DNA of 38,749 nucleotides from an uncultured Pseudanabaenaceae cyanobacterium (GCA_938017515.1 CALIJJ010000100.1:1-38749); one strand, 5' to 3'; counted from the first letter of the stretch, positions 26,227 to 38,304 are shown. Notes: generated by a model from the sequence alone, not told the origin. Numbers and translations: made by a program.

Positions 26227-26724
26227 CTACAGGAATGGCCAAACGAGCCCCTGGCATAACAGGGTGAGCACAATACCTCCCAAGATTTTCTCGATGCGCC
26301 GCATCTGGGGCTGCACCTCATAGGTCACCAACAGCTGATCCTTGGCCAACACCTGCTCAGGTTTGGTCCAATATTGACCGTCATACCAACCCGACTCCTC
26401 ATAGAAGACGCGGGTATCGCTGAGGCGATCGCGCACATGACGCCAGCCCACATAGAGCTGGATGAGCGTCAGAATCGGCAGCACCGCTGCTGCCACAAGA
26501 CTGACCAGAAAAAATTGAAGGGGCCATTTTCCAGGCGAAAAGGCCGAGAAGCAAACCGGAGAGATCAGAAGAAAACTCAGTCCTCCCACCAGGGACAAAC
26601 GCTGAAGTAGCTTCCCTAGAGACAACGCAGCCCAGCTAAAAAACCAAGACGCCTGAAGCTCCTTATACTCGTTCAGCGGCTGCTGTTCCTCCGGAACAGG
26701 GCAAGGCAGGGTCGTGGGGTCCAT
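26227..26724 (-). CDS. CGLD27 family membrane protein (DUF1230)
   Basis: 165 residues. A polar N-terminus PCPVPEEQQPLNEYKEL leads to two hydrophobic segments (about 45-65 and 72-95). Then comes the family signature VGWRHVRDRL, YEESGWYDGQYWTKP and LVTYEVQPQMRRI, and a last hydrophobic segment at the C-terminus. The family is conserved in cyanobacteria, algae and plants (green lineage), linked in plants to iron nutrition; its molecular role is unknown. The ATG at 26724 is preferred to the TTG at 26739. It sits between rsfS and the asparaginase gene. Confidence 0.9.
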   Translation of the reverse strand: MDPTTLPCPVPEEQQPLNEYKELQASWFFSWAALSLGKLLQRLSLVGGLSFLLISPVCFSAFSPGKWPLQFFLVSLVAAAVLPILTLIQLYVGWRHVRDRLSDTRVFYEESGWYDGQYWTKPEQVLAKDQLLVTYEVQPQMRRIEKILGGIVLTLLCQGLVWPFL

Positions 26725-26837
26725 AGAAATCCGAAGCAAGCATAGTCACAGTTCACTTTAGCGGATTAGAGCAGCCAAGCCTTGAGTTGATCCCAGGCAA
26801 AGACTCCATCAGCGTGGGAGACAGCGGGGAGCAAAGA

Positions 26838-27293
26838 TCAGGAAACTTGCTCCATCAATAGTGATTCCCAGGGTACCGTTTCCCCATGCCCCCAGAAGGC
26901 TTCCAGGTCATAAAGCTCTCGCTCATCCGGCAAAAAGATATGCGCCACAATATCGCCGTAGTCGAGCAAGATCCAGCGGGACTCAGCCATCCCCTCTTTA
27001 CCAATGGGCTCCCGACCGAGCTCGTCAGCAATCTTGTTCTCAATGGAGCGGGCGATCGCTTTCACTTGCACCGGGGAATACCCCGACACAATCAAAAAAT
27101 AATCGGCCAGGTACGCCACCTCACCCACCTTAAGCACCATGAGGTCCACACCCTTGCGATCGTCTGCGGCTTCCGCAGCAGCCAGTGCCAGTGCCAGACT
27201 CCTATCCGTTTTGGGGTCAAAATTCGTCCCAGATACGGGTTGAGTTTCAGACATTTGGGCCGAGGCAACCGACACAGGCCTAGATTCAGTCAT
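26838..27293 (-). CDS. rsfS: Ribosomal silencing factor RsfS (Iojap family)
   Basis: 151 residues. The core reads LALAAAEAADDRKGVDLMVLKVGEV and then YLADYFLIVSGYSPVQVKAIA, with WILLDYGDIVAHIF and DLEAFWG near the end, as in RsfS. It binds ribosomal protein L14 and blocks joining of subunits when nutrients are short. The N-terminal 40 residues are a variable extension. The ATG at 27293 is used; an ATG at 27254 is possible. The start lies only about 20 bases past the T-run of a long terminator-like hairpin, so either the hairpin is leaky or it is a regulated leader. Confidence 0.93.
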   Translation of the reverse strand: MTESRPVSVASAQMSETQPVSGTNFDPKTDRSLALALAAAEAADDRKGVDLMVLKVGEVAYLADYFLIVSGYSPVQVKAIARSIENKIADELGREPIGKEGMAESRWILLDYGDIVAHIFLPDERELYDLEAFWGHGETVPWESLLMEQVS

Positions 27294-27313
27294 GCGAACG
27301 TTAGCTCCACTGA

Positions 27314-27383
27314 GGGAAAAAAATAGGACAGGTACCGCAGGACCTCCTCCAAAGGAGGAATCCACAAACGGCGAACCTGTCCT
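27314..27383 (-). terminator. Long terminator-like hairpin directly before rsfS
   Basis: On the minus strand AGGACAGGT (27375-27383) pairs with ACCTGTCCT (27325-27333), enclosing a second hairpin CCTCC/GGAGG with an AAA/TTT loop. A run of seven T follows at about 27317-27323. It may end the glycosyltransferase transcript or act as an attenuator for rsfS. Confidence 0.75.
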
Positions 27384-27459
27384 TATTTTATCGCAAGCCT
27401 TTCGACTCCTGGGGGGAGCCCACGCCAGCGTTACAGAACGATAAACGAAGCAAGCTAAC

Positions 27460-28752
27460 CTAGCGGCTGCCAGACATGCCGGGGACCGCGTCGGGGACCG
27501 GGGATTTTGCCGTCATATCCTCGGCAATCACCGCTTCAAACAGCTCCTCATAACGATTGAGAGATGCTTCAAAGCTGTAGTTGTCTAGGGCAAACTGTCT
27601 GGCATTTTTGGCCATCTGAGCCGCCCGCTCCGGATTTTCGTACAGTTCCATCACCGCCTTGGCCAAGCCTTCAGGACTTTCAGGCTCCACCACCATTCCA
27701 GCTTGGCTCTGATGAATCGCTTCCGCCGCCGGACCATCACCGGGCACAGACGCAACAATCGGGCGACCACTGGCCATGAGGACCTGGGTTTTGGAGGGCA
27801 TGTTGAAGGCCACGACATTGCGCTTTTGCACAATCAAGCCCACATCAGCTGCCGCCAGCATCGTCGGCAAGTCCTTACGGGGTTGCAGTTCCAACAGACG
27901 AATGTTGTCGCGAGCAATCGATTCTTCGTCACACCAGTTTTCCAAGCGCTTCACCGCTTGAGCTTCCCCGGCAATGACAAACATCAGATCGGGAATATGG
28001 GCCAACTGTGCCGCTGCGCGAATGACGGTCTCAATCCCCTGGCTGTGGGCAATGTTGCCGGAATATTGCACCACAAACTTACCTTCGAGCCCCTGGGCCG
28101 TGCGGAAGGCATTGGGACTCTTATCCAAGGGACGAATGAACGAGGTATCCACCCAGTTTGGAATACAGGTGATTTTGTCTGCTTCCACCCCTTTGCCCTG
28201 GAGGTTTTCGGTGAATTTATCGGTAATCACGCTAATGGCTGTAGCGCTGCGATAGGCAAACCGCTCCAGGGATTCAAACACCCGAATCATGGCCGGATTC
28301 TTGAGAATACCCAGATGAATCGCAGCATCGGGCAGGATGTCTTGAAGGTTCAGCACCACGGGACAGGAGTAAATCGTGCCCAGAAGTGAAGCGGGAACAG
28401 AAACGGGTAAGGGCGGTGCTGTGAGCATCACCAAGTCTGGTCGCCAGCCACGCACGGCTTGCACCAGGCTGGTGGCAACAAAGCTGCCGTCCAACAAAAT
28501 GCGATCGATCAAGCTGGGATTGGGACGCACCCACATGTAACTACGCTGCACAGTCACGCCATTGATTTCTTCAGTGACGTAGAACTTTTTACGATAGTCA
28601 GGGTGAATCTGTCGCTCAGGGTAATTGGGCATTCCCGTCACAACCCGAACATCATGGCCCCGCTTGACCAAGCCCTCGGCAAGCTCAGTCATGAGGGGAG
28701 CAATGCCAATGGGCTCCGGATAGTAGTTGTAGGAATAAATAAGGATTCGCAT
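27460..28752 (-). CDS. WcaI-like GT4 family glycosyltransferase
   Basis: 430 residues with a GT-B fold. The N-terminus RILIYSYNYYPEPIGIAPL and then GMPNYPERQIHPDYR are typical of WcaI-like transferases. The acceptor domain has NLQDILPDAA and the sugar-nucleotide domain has QYSGNIAHSQGIETVI, GEAQAVKRLE and MPSKTQVLMASGRPIVA with the E/D motif near PAAEAI. WcaI-type enzymes act in exopolysaccharide (colanic acid-like) synthesis. The linkage made here is unknown. The ATG at 28752 (MRILIYS) is preferred; the extension to 28782 adds ten atypical residues. There is a terminator-like hairpin downstream. Confidence 0.9.
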   Translation of the reverse strand: MRILIYSYNYYPEPIGIAPLMTELAEGLVKRGHDVRVVTGMPNYPERQIHPDYRKKFYVTEEINGVTVQRSYMWVRPNPSLIDRILLDGSFVATSLVQAVRGWRPDLVMLTAPPLPVSVPASLLGTIYSCPVVLNLQDILPDAAIHLGILKNPAMIRVFESLERFAYRSATAISVITDKFTENLQGKGVEADKITCIPNWVDTSFIRPLDKSPNAFRTAQGLEGKFVVQYSGNIAHSQGIETVIRAAAQLAHIPDLMFVIAGEAQAVKRLENWCDEESIARDNIRLLELQPRKDLPTMLAAADVGLIVQKRNVVAFNMPSKTQVLMASGRPIVASVPGDGPAAEAIHQSQAGMVVEPESPEGLAKAVMELYENPERAAQMAKNARQFALDNYSFEASLNRYEELFEAVIAEDMTAKSPVPDAVPGMSGSR

Positions 28753-29188
28753 GCTGGAGCGCTGAGTCGTCTGTACCACCAACGGCGGAAGCCGCTTCTC
28801 AGAGGAACTGTCCGATTGCTGACAACTGAAACGATCAACCCTGTCTCGAAGGATTCAGTCATCATCTATGACACAGCAGGAGTGGGGGAAAGAATTTCCT
28901 CGGATCGCTTCAAATCAAGGCGTAGACGATAATTTCAAGCGGAGGAATGGGGCGATTAGGTTTAGCTTTCCCGGATCTTCTAGTCGCTTAACAATCGGAC
29001 AAAGTTCCGCAATAAAATCCATTTTTCGCGGATTTATATGGCTTTCAGAGCTGATGAGCGCTTGATATTGACCTCATCTAATATTTTCATTGCAGCATAA
29101 AGAACAATCTAAATTGCATTTTCAAGAAAAAAGCCCCTGGACATCATTCCAGAGGCTTAAGTTGAAATTGATGGTTCTCCAAACCGTC
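28753..29188. other. Gene-free stretch of about 430 bases
   Basis: Between the DUF3318 gene terminator and the glycosyltransferase start, both on the minus strand. The reading frames across it on the plus strand have no protein-like character. It probably holds the glycosyltransferase promoter. Nothing else was recognised. Confidence 0.4.
29125..29151 (-). terminator. Terminator of the DUF3318 gene
   Basis: On the minus strand AAGCCTCTGG pairs with CCAGGGGCTT (10 bp, one G-U) and is followed by TTTTTTC. It lies about 40 bases past the stop at 29189. Confidence 0.85.
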
Positions 29189-29860
29189 CTAACCATAAAC
29201 ATTTTCAGAGCGAGACATATCGAGTTGATCGCCACGGGAGGCTTTCGCTTTGGCCTTGGCTTTGGCGGCACTGCGGCGTAGGGCCTGAAGCCGAGATTCA
29301 TAGAAGCTGCGCTTTTTCTTTTTCGGCGTTTGCTCCACCACAGCCTTCAGGGCGCTTCCCAAACTGCGGTAGGCATTGGGTAAGGAATAGCCAAAGCGCG
29401 TCGCCAAGGAAATCGCTCGTTCATCCGCCTCAATCGCTTCCTGCAATCGACGCTCACCGTTATTGCGGGCGTAAAGACGATAGCCCGCAAACCCCGATAG
29501 ACCTAGGGCCAACAGCAGCAACAGTCCATCCTGAACCCAGAGTTCGCCCACAGCACCACCGAGGCCGATGGCGAGAGCTGCCATCTCCCAACCATCTCGG
29601 GGAATCGTGTCGTTCTGAATGCGGGCCACTTCGTGCCAGAAGAGGAGATTGCGCTGATCGAGGGCAAACTGCTCCCAACGAATCAAATCGATTTGAATTT
29701 CGACTTCATCTTTACCAATTTCTTCACAGGTAATCAGCGCCGGATCGATCGCCGTCGCGGATTCCACGAACACCCAACTTTGCAGCTCCGGGGGTAAGAG
29801 GCTCTTGAGACGCTGGAGCTCACTCATCTCAGACCGAGCGGTGTTTGCGAACGATGCCAT
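29189..29860 (-). CDS. DUF3318 family membrane protein
   Basis: 223 residues, matching a cyanobacterial family of unknown function. The N-terminal part MSELQRLKSLLPPELQSWVFVE is typical. A soluble stretch with EIQIDLIRWEQFALDQRNLLFWHEVARIQ follows, then two close hydrophobic segments (about 95-125), and a basic C-terminal tail of Lys/Ala repeats (AKAKAKAKA). The HEVARIQ segment recalls a metal-binding HExxH but is not one. Start at ATG 29860; an ATG at 29827 would begin at MSELQ. Single-gene unit with its own terminator. Confidence 0.8.
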   Translation of the reverse strand: MASFANTARSEMSELQRLKSLLPPELQSWVFVESATAIDPALITCEEIGKDEVEIQIDLIRWEQFALDQRNLLFWHEVARIQNDTIPRDGWEMAALAIGLGGAVGELWVQDGLLLLLALGLSGFAGYRLYARNNGERRLQEAIEADERAISLATRFGYSLPNAYRSLGSALKAVVEQTPKKKKRSFYESRLQALRRSAAKAKAKAKASRGDQLDMSRSENVYG

Positions 29861-30169
29861 AGACCGACGATGTCCTTTATGATTCGAAGATTTTCTCAGG
29901 TTGCCTTTTCGATTGTAGCAGGCAAAACTCGACTAGGCGGTTGCCAAAGCTGTCGCTTCATGCTCTTAGGGAGGGCTTGGGCCAGGTACAGGCGTTTGCT
30001 GCAAAACTTGCGTTTTCTCGCACAGTTCAGACTTCAGAAGATTAAGGAAACACCACGGATACATCAAGCAATTTGAATAATTTTTAGTGAATCCTGTTTT
30101 GCAGGAGCTTATACCGGCAGCTTTCCCTCGAAATCGTAGAATGAGCAGGATCTGCTAGCTTTTTCACCT
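29861..30169. other. Divergent gap between DUF3318 gene and carB
   Basis: About 310 bases that should hold both promoters. A small inverted repeat TCCTG...CAGGA lies near 30093-30107. No pyrimidine-type leader or riboswitch was recognised. Confidence 0.4.
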
Positions 30170-33466
<3,297 letters not shown>

Positions 33467-33497
33467 AGACTCACCGAACCGACCTCAAGAGCATCAA

Positions 33498-33520
33498 AAA
33501 GGGCGCGGAATTCGCGCCCT
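33498..33520. terminator. GC-rich hairpin between carB and the GH9 gene
   Basis: GGGCGCG pairs with CGCGCCC across a 5-base loop. On the minus strand TTTTT follows directly, so it ends the GH9 transcript. On the plus strand, past carB, there is only a weak T-rich stretch. Confidence 0.75.
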
Positions 33521-33540
33521 GAGATTTCTCCTTTGAGTTC

Positions 33541-33572
33541 CCCCCAGAATTCCCCCAGAATTCCCCCAGAAT
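33541..33572. repeat. Three 11-bp tandem repeats
   Basis: CCCCCAGAATT occurs twice, followed by CCCCCAGAAT, between the carB-GH9 terminator and the GH9 stop. Confidence 0.92.
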
Positions 33573-33605
33573 CCAAGGGATGACGGCTTAATCCGTTACG
33601 GGGGA

Positions 33606-35990
33606 TTAGGCGTACAGGAAACTGCCTAGGCTCACATTGGAAACATTGGCCAAACCTGCGATCGCATCACCGCCCCTCAAAATCCAGGTGGTGGTCCCGT
33701 CTTTCAGGATGCTGTAATCCGTCGCTCCCCCATGGAGAAAGAGCTGATCCGTGCCGGGCTGGAAATCTTCAATCCAGGCAAAATCATTCCATTGGCCCGT
33801 CGCGTAGAACGCTCCATTGCGATCGCCCAGGAAAAAAGTGTCCTGTCCAGCTCCACCATTGAGAGAATCCTTTTCCCCCGCTCCCCGGGCACTGGAACTC
33901 GTACCGTAGAGATGGTCGCCTCCACCAGACCCCGAAAGGGAATCATTGCCCGCCCCCCCAAGCAAATCATCGTTCCCAGCAGTGCCAGAGCGTTCATCGT
34001 TGCCGGATGTCCCCTCGATCACGGTAACCCCACTGCCACCGCCATTACTGGCAGATGGCTCCTCTGGGATGCTGGCCAGCGCACCGCCCGAACTGCGAAC
34101 CCCAGGCAACGCATTGAGCTGGCGATCACTGAGGGCCTGACCACCGAACTTACTGTAGAGACGAGCCACAGCTCCGGTAAAGCCAGCGTTGTACTCCAGC
34201 GACACCTCATTGGCACGAAAATCAGGGCGCACATCCTGGTAGGCAAAATCATTGGCCTCGGTGGGTCCCCCAACAAGCGCCCCATAGATCACATTGGTGT
34301 TGACGCGATTGCTATCAAACTCCGCATCTGTGGTGAACTGTGACGCTGCCTGGTGATGGACGCGCTGGGGAGAATTGTTGCCAAATCCCACCACATAGCT
34401 TGAACCACGCGGATTGTCACCGAGCAGATAGTCAACTTGGCTTTTGGCAAAGGCACCATAGCGCCCACTGGGATCCTCGACCGTATCACCATAAACACCG
34501 GCTAGAAACGCGGTGTTGGCGCTGAGGCGGTTCGAGCCCCAGCCATTGAGCCAGGCCAAGCCACCGGACGTTCTTGCGATCGCCCCCCCCGGCAACCAGT
34601 TTCCGAGCCAATCCGAAACATCATTGCGATAGCGCTCTTTCCCCGTTTCCTGGGCCAGCAAAATCGCCGCCCCCTGGGACTTGTTATCCCAGTCCTGGGT
34701 CCAACCAAAGTTGAGGCTGCCGTAGGCGGCTTCTGCCTTGGTGAGGTAGCTTTGTGCTTCCGTGTTGCTCCCTTCCGCCTTTAGGGCTCGATGGAGCCAG
34801 ACAGCCCCCCAGGTCAACTCATCATCAAAACCGGTGCGCGGTCGGTAGGGCGTGCTTTCCTCGGGCAGCGAGACCGTGTAGCTTCCGCGATAGGTCTCCG
34901 CAAATTCGTAGAGCTGAATCGCATTGTCCAGCAGGCGATCGGCGTAGGCGCCATCCGTGGGCCGAAAGATCACCGAGGCTGCTGCCAGGGACGCCGCGGC
35001 TTCTGCCGCCATATCGGTGCCAGGATTTTGGGCATCAATTTTGTAGGCAGGACGCTCGGTACTCAGCAGTTCCGGCAGTTCCAACACCTGCTGATCGATA
35101 GCCGGATTGCCAATCTGGGTCCAGAATTCCTTCGTTTTTCCATTGCTCGTCACATGGGACTTGAGCAAAAAGTCGGTGCCCCAGCGGATGGCATCGAGGG
35201 CTTCGTCCAACTGCCCCGACCGGGCATAGCCATCACGATATTCCTGCACCCCCCAGCTCAACAGCGTCATCGCTCCCGCCATGGGAAAGTTGAATTTGAC
35301 GTGATCCCCGGCATCAAAATATCCACCGCTCAGGTCCACCCCCACCGACTGCCCATCATCCAGGGCTGAATTTCCCCGCCAGGTGATGCGGTTGTCGCTG
35401 GGCAGGGCTCCCGAGCGCTGGGCTTCGTAAAACAAGAACGACTTTTGTAACACCTCGCCATAGTTGAAGCTTTGGGAGGAAAAAGAAGCCGCAGCCCCAC
35501 CACCGGAGCTGTTCCCCGTCGGAACAAGGCCCACATCCAGTGCCTTGTTGTACTCGCTAGCGTTGAGGCTAACAACGGCGGTGGATGAGGTCTGGGGATT
35601 TAAATCGGAATCCAGAGACCCATCAGCCCCCTGATCCAAAGGACTCACACGATAGCCCGAAGGAACATTCGGAAGCGCCAGATTATAGCGGCCTCCAACC
35701 AAACCATCAAAGCCAAAATACCCGCCATTGGCGGTCACACCCGTGTCACGAAAATCGTCTGCCGTGCCAAACGTACCATCCGCCCCGGCTCCATTCAGAA
35801 CAACCGTGACACCATCAACCCCAGCATCACCATCATCTTGAATACCGTTGCCGTTGCTATCGAGAAAAACTCGATTACCCAGGAAAGCACTTTCTAATAG
35901 AATAGGTCCGACTAATCCTTCGTTCAGCTCTCCCAAGGAACCTTCGACAAGGCCATCCGTCAAGTCATCGGTCAACACATTGCTATCCAT
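33606..35990 (-). CDS. Secreted GH9 cellulase with SdrD-type and RTX domains
   Basis: 794 residues from ATG 35990. An SdrD/B-like beta domain (about residues 37-150; GNRVFLDSNGNGIQDDGD) is followed by a Gly/Ser linker, then a glycoside hydrolase family 9 domain (about 170-620). Catalytic parts are GGYFDAGDHVKFNFPMA (Asp base region, about 221), SPQRVHHQAA (about 543) and EVSLEYNAGFTGA (acid Glu, about 597). The tail carries RTX calcium repeats (GTAGNDDLLGGAGNDSLSG) and a C-terminal region typical of type I secretion. No N-terminal signal peptide is seen, which fits that route. It would cut beta-1,4-glucan outside the cell. No T1SS genes are nearby. An ATG at 36002 is an alternative start. Confidence 0.88.
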   Translation of the reverse strand: MDSNVLTDDLTDGLVEGSLGELNEGLVGPILLESAFLGNRVFLDSNGNGIQDDGDAGVDGVTVVLNGAGADGTFGTADDFRDTGVTANGGYFGFDGLVGGRYNLALPNVPSGYRVSPLDQGADGSLDSDLNPQTSSTAVVSLNASEYNKALDVGLVPTGNSSGGGAAASFSSQSFNYGEVLQKSFLFYEAQRSGALPSDNRITWRGNSALDDGQSVGVDLSGGYFDAGDHVKFNFPMAGAMTLLSWGVQEYRDGYARSGQLDEALDAIRWGTDFLLKSHVTSNGKTKEFWTQIGNPAIDQQVLELPELLSTERPAYKIDAQNPGTDMAAEAAASLAAASVIFRPTDGAYADRLLDNAIQLYEFAETYRGSYTVSLPEESTPYRPRTGFDDELTWGAVWLHRALKAEGSNTEAQSYLTKAEAAYGSLNFGWTQDWDNKSQGAAILLAQETGKERYRNDVSDWLGNWLPGGAIARTSGGLAWLNGWGSNRLSANTAFLAGVYGDTVEDPSGRYGAFAKSQVDYLLGDNPRGSSYVVGFGNNSPQRVHHQAASQFTTDAEFDSNRVNTNVIYGALVGGPTEANDFAYQDVRPDFRANEVSLEYNAGFTGAVARLYSKFGGQALSDRQLNALPGVRSSGGALASIPEEPSASNGGGSGVTVIEGTSGNDERSGTAGNDDLLGGAGNDSLSGSGGGDHLYGTSSSARGAGEKDSLNGGAGQDTFFLGDRNGAFYATGQWNDFAWIEDFQPGTDQLFLHGGATDYSILKDGTTTWILRGGDAIAGLANVSNVSLGSFLYA

Positions 35991-36539
35991 TTTTAACAAC
36001 ATCCATGAAGGGTTTAGGCAACGAGAAATTGCTTTAGTTGCCCCAGAAAGAGCAAGGGAAACCAAAGCATAAAAGGGAAGACAGCACCCAGACTCAATCC
36101 GCTGAGAAGCCCTAATGACGTAAGAAGTCAAGGCAAAATGGCATCAATTCAGCGGCAGCAACGCTCACCCCCCAGAGTTCGTTGCACATCAAAATAATAA
36201 TTAAGAAAAATCACGTCAGGGTTTCACAAGAAGCGTGGTTTTTCATGTTTTTTACTTGTCTGAATATATATCAGTTTTAAGACAGGCTTGTCATCTGATG
36301 CTTCTACGGATTTAGCGCACCAAGAAAAATTTTTAATTACGTCCTGACAACTCAAAAAAGGACATTAATTGAGCTTGAAGCGATGAGGAAAGGGAATTTT
36401 ATCATTTACTCGCAAGACACAATTCGGATGTCAAAGTTCACTTCACATCAGCAATATATTCGACGGAAAGCCTAGGGCGATATTGCGTCTGGAAGACCTA
36501 GATTTTCCTAGCAGGAAGCCATTGATATTTCAATAATGT
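35991..36539. other. AT-richer gap of about 550 bases upstream of the GH9 gene
   Basis: Between the methyltransferase stop (minus) and the GH9 start (minus). A reading frame continues upstream of the GH9 start to 36131 but lacks protein-like sequence. The region from about 36170 to 36540 is visibly richer in A and T than its neighbours and should hold the GH9 promoter. No RNA or repeat was recognised. Confidence 0.4.
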
Positions 36540-37382
36540 CTAGCAGTTTTCGTTTCTTTGGTTCACGAAGCGTTGAGCCATTAAGCGCAAATCTTCATCA
36601 ACAAAAGAAGGACGAGAAAACTGACGACGCAGCCAAGAGAGTCCGCGTTGCCCCATTGATCTTGAAAGTAAGGTAAGGACCTGAGAGGAAGACCAAGACT
36701 TGCGCGTCAAGACATGTAAGTCTCGACCGTTGCTAAAACAGCGGCACCCCAACTGCTGGGCTAAATGATTCAAGGATGTTGGATTATAAAACGAAATATG
36801 TTGTCCTGAAGGGGGAAACAAATAGGTCCAATTTTCTAATGCTTCAGGTGCAGGCTGAAGGTCCGTAGAAAATAACAATGTATCCGTCTGAGACAATATC
36901 TCACCAAGGACCTCTCGGGGATTGGGCAAATGCTCCAGCACTTCGAAAGCAGTCACGAGGTCGAAGGTTGTGTCGTCGGGTAGATCAGACTGGTCAAATC
37001 CCCAAGCAAAGAGGTTGGGCGTGTAGCGATCGCTGCGATAAAAGTCAAAGCCACGATCGCGCATCAACCGCACAAACAGCCCTGTGCCGCCCCCAAAGTC
37101 TAAAAATTTATCCCCATCAGGCATCAGCCGCTCGATCAACTTCGCCGTTTGCCCCGCAAAACGCAAATTACGCTGCACGATGCCCGTATCCATGGCTGCA
37201 ATGCCGCGATCGCCGTAGGCTTCCTCCAGCCAGTAGGGCTCTTCCGTTTGGAGAAATCCGCAGCGATCGCAACGAGAGTAGGCAACGCGATACCGCCCCA
37301 GAATTTGTTTATGGAAAAGAAGTTGCATGCTGGCATCACACACACGACAGCAGACAGAAGGGGAATTCATGGTTTCGGTCAT
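36540..37382 (-). CDS. SAM-dependent methyltransferase with N-terminal zinc motif
   Basis: 280 residues. Two CxxC pairs (Cys12/Cys15 and Cys38/Cys41) suggest a small zinc-binding domain. The class I methyltransferase fold follows: FLDFGGGTGLFVRLM is the SAM-binding loop (about 93-107), YRSDRYTPN the second strand, DLVTAFEVLEHLPNPREVL the fourth-strand region. This layout (zinc motif plus Methyltransf_23 type) is common in enzymes that modify sugars or lipids in surface-polysaccharide clusters. The substrate is unknown. The first ATG (37382) abuts AGGAG; the ATG at 37370 is better spaced but loses four residues. Confidence 0.85.
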   Translation of the reverse strand: MTETMNSPSVCCRVCDASMQLLFHKQILGRYRVAYSRCDRCGFLQTEEPYWLEEAYGDRGIAAMDTGIVQRNLRFAGQTAKLIERLMPDGDKFLDFGGGTGLFVRLMRDRGFDFYRSDRYTPNLFAWGFDQSDLPDDTTFDLVTAFEVLEHLPNPREVLGEILSQTDTLLFSTDLQPAPEALENWTYLFPPSGQHISFYNPTSLNHLAQQLGCRCFSNGRDLHVLTRKSWSSSQVLTLLSRSMGQRGLSWLRRQFSRPSFVDEDLRLMAQRFVNQRNENC

Positions 37383-37399
37383 CTCCTATCGTTCCCTAA

Positions 37400-37446
37400 G
37401 TACAAACCTGTCCTTCGGTATAAACCTTTCCCTGGGTACAAACCTA
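37400..37446. repeat. Degenerate 18-bp tandem repeat
   Basis: GTACAAACCTGTCCTTCG, GTATAAACCTTTCCCTGG and the partial GTACAAACCTA follow one another in the divergent gap between the methyltransferase gene and the small membrane protein gene. Confidence 0.85.
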
Positions 37447-37490
37447 TGACAGTCTAGTTCTGAACCGCGATTCATCCAGGACAACCGGCT

Positions 37491-37859
37491 ATGAAACTTT
37501 CCCACTTCCTTGGAATGACGCTCTTCGCGCTAAGCGTCAGTGGTGGAGTCTCAGCCTCCGCACAAAATTCCCCTCAGGAGAACGCGACAAAACCGACCCT
37601 CGTTGACACTGAAGTGCCCGTGGGTCTCGTCAGTGTGGTCGTCGTCGGTTCAGTACTGGTCGTCGGTACGATGGCGATTTTTGGTAACAAGTGGGACGAC
37701 GCCCTGGAGGAGAATCCCACGGACGTTTGGGATTCGCCCGCTGAGAACGAATCAGCAAATCCATCAAAAACAAACAGCCCAGAGACAGACAACCCAAATA
37801 CGAACAACGCGATAGCAGATGATGCTCCCCCTAAGGAGGATTCCCCAGACCCGGGCTAG
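37491..37859 (+). CDS. Unknown exported single-pass membrane protein, 122 aa
   Basis: A signal peptide with a cleavage site after VSASA (about residue 24) is followed by a short polar stretch, a hydrophobic segment (about residues 43-64, VGLVSVVVVGSVLVVG), then a hydrophilic tail rich in Asn, Pro, Asp and Glu. The tail is low in complexity. I recognise no family. The gene is on its own, and it is flanked on both sides by short tandem repeats. Confidence 0.6.
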   Translation: MKLSHFLGMTLFALSVSGGVSASAQNSPQENATKPTLVDTEVPVGLVSVVVVGSVLVVGTMAIFGNKWDDALEENPTDVWDSPAENESANPSKTNSPETDNPNTNNAIADDAPPKEDSPDPG

Positions 37860-37882
37860 CCCTTGATGACTCAGCTAAATCA

Positions 37883-37924
37883 ATGAGCTTAAATCGATGG
37901 GCTTGAACCGATGGGCTTGAGCCT
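37883..37924. repeat. Three degenerate 14-bp tandem repeats
   Basis: ATGAGCTTAAATCG, ATGGGCTTGAACCG and ATGGGCTTGAGCCT follow one another. The last copy touches the stop region of ppnP (37923). Confidence 0.88.
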
Positions 37925-38240
37925 AGGCGCTGAGATACGAGCAACAGTAGTCCGTGACGTCGCTCACCTTAATTTTGAATGACGAATTGGCGGCCACTTC
38001 GAAGCTTTCGCCTCCCTGCACCGTTCGCCACTCCTGGCTACCAGCCAACAGAATTTCCACTTTGCCTGCCTGGATTTCCATCAGCTCCTTCTGGGACGTG
38101 TCGAATTCATAGTCACCGGGCAACATAATTCCCAGGGTCTTCTTTTCACCATCCGCCAAAATCACGGTGCGGCTCGTGACGCTGCCACCAAAATAAACGT
38201 TCGCTGTCCGAACGATGGTGGCGTTGGTGAATTCGGCCAT
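37923..38240 (-). CDS. ppnP: Pyrimidine/purine nucleoside phosphorylase PpnP
   Basis: 105 residues, a small cupin-fold enzyme (formerly DUF1255/YaiE). Family parts: NATIVRTANVYFGGSVTSRTVI, GEKKTLGIMLPGDYEFDTSQKELMEI and a C-terminus with FKIKVSDVTDYCCSYL. It splits purine and pyrimidine nucleosides to base and ribose-1-phosphate. The ATG at 38240 (MAEFTNATI) is preferred to the extension to 38264. It fits with the deaminase and PurA elsewhere in the window, but it is not in an operon with them. Confidence 0.88.
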   Translation of the reverse strand: MAEFTNATIVRTANVYFGGSVTSRTVILADGEKKTLGIMLPGDYEFDTSQKELMEIQAGKVEILLAGSQEWRTVQGGESFEVAANSSFKIKVSDVTDYCCSYLSA

Positions 38241-38304
38241 GGTTGTTTGCCCCGATGAAATCAAGTCCCCATTATCCCACTGTAGCTCCCCCCTTTAACG
38301 CCGC

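Noticed and set aside
28459..28932. 157-codon plus-strand frame
   Set aside because: Mostly antisense to the glycosyltransferase gene; no protein-like pattern in the part outside it.
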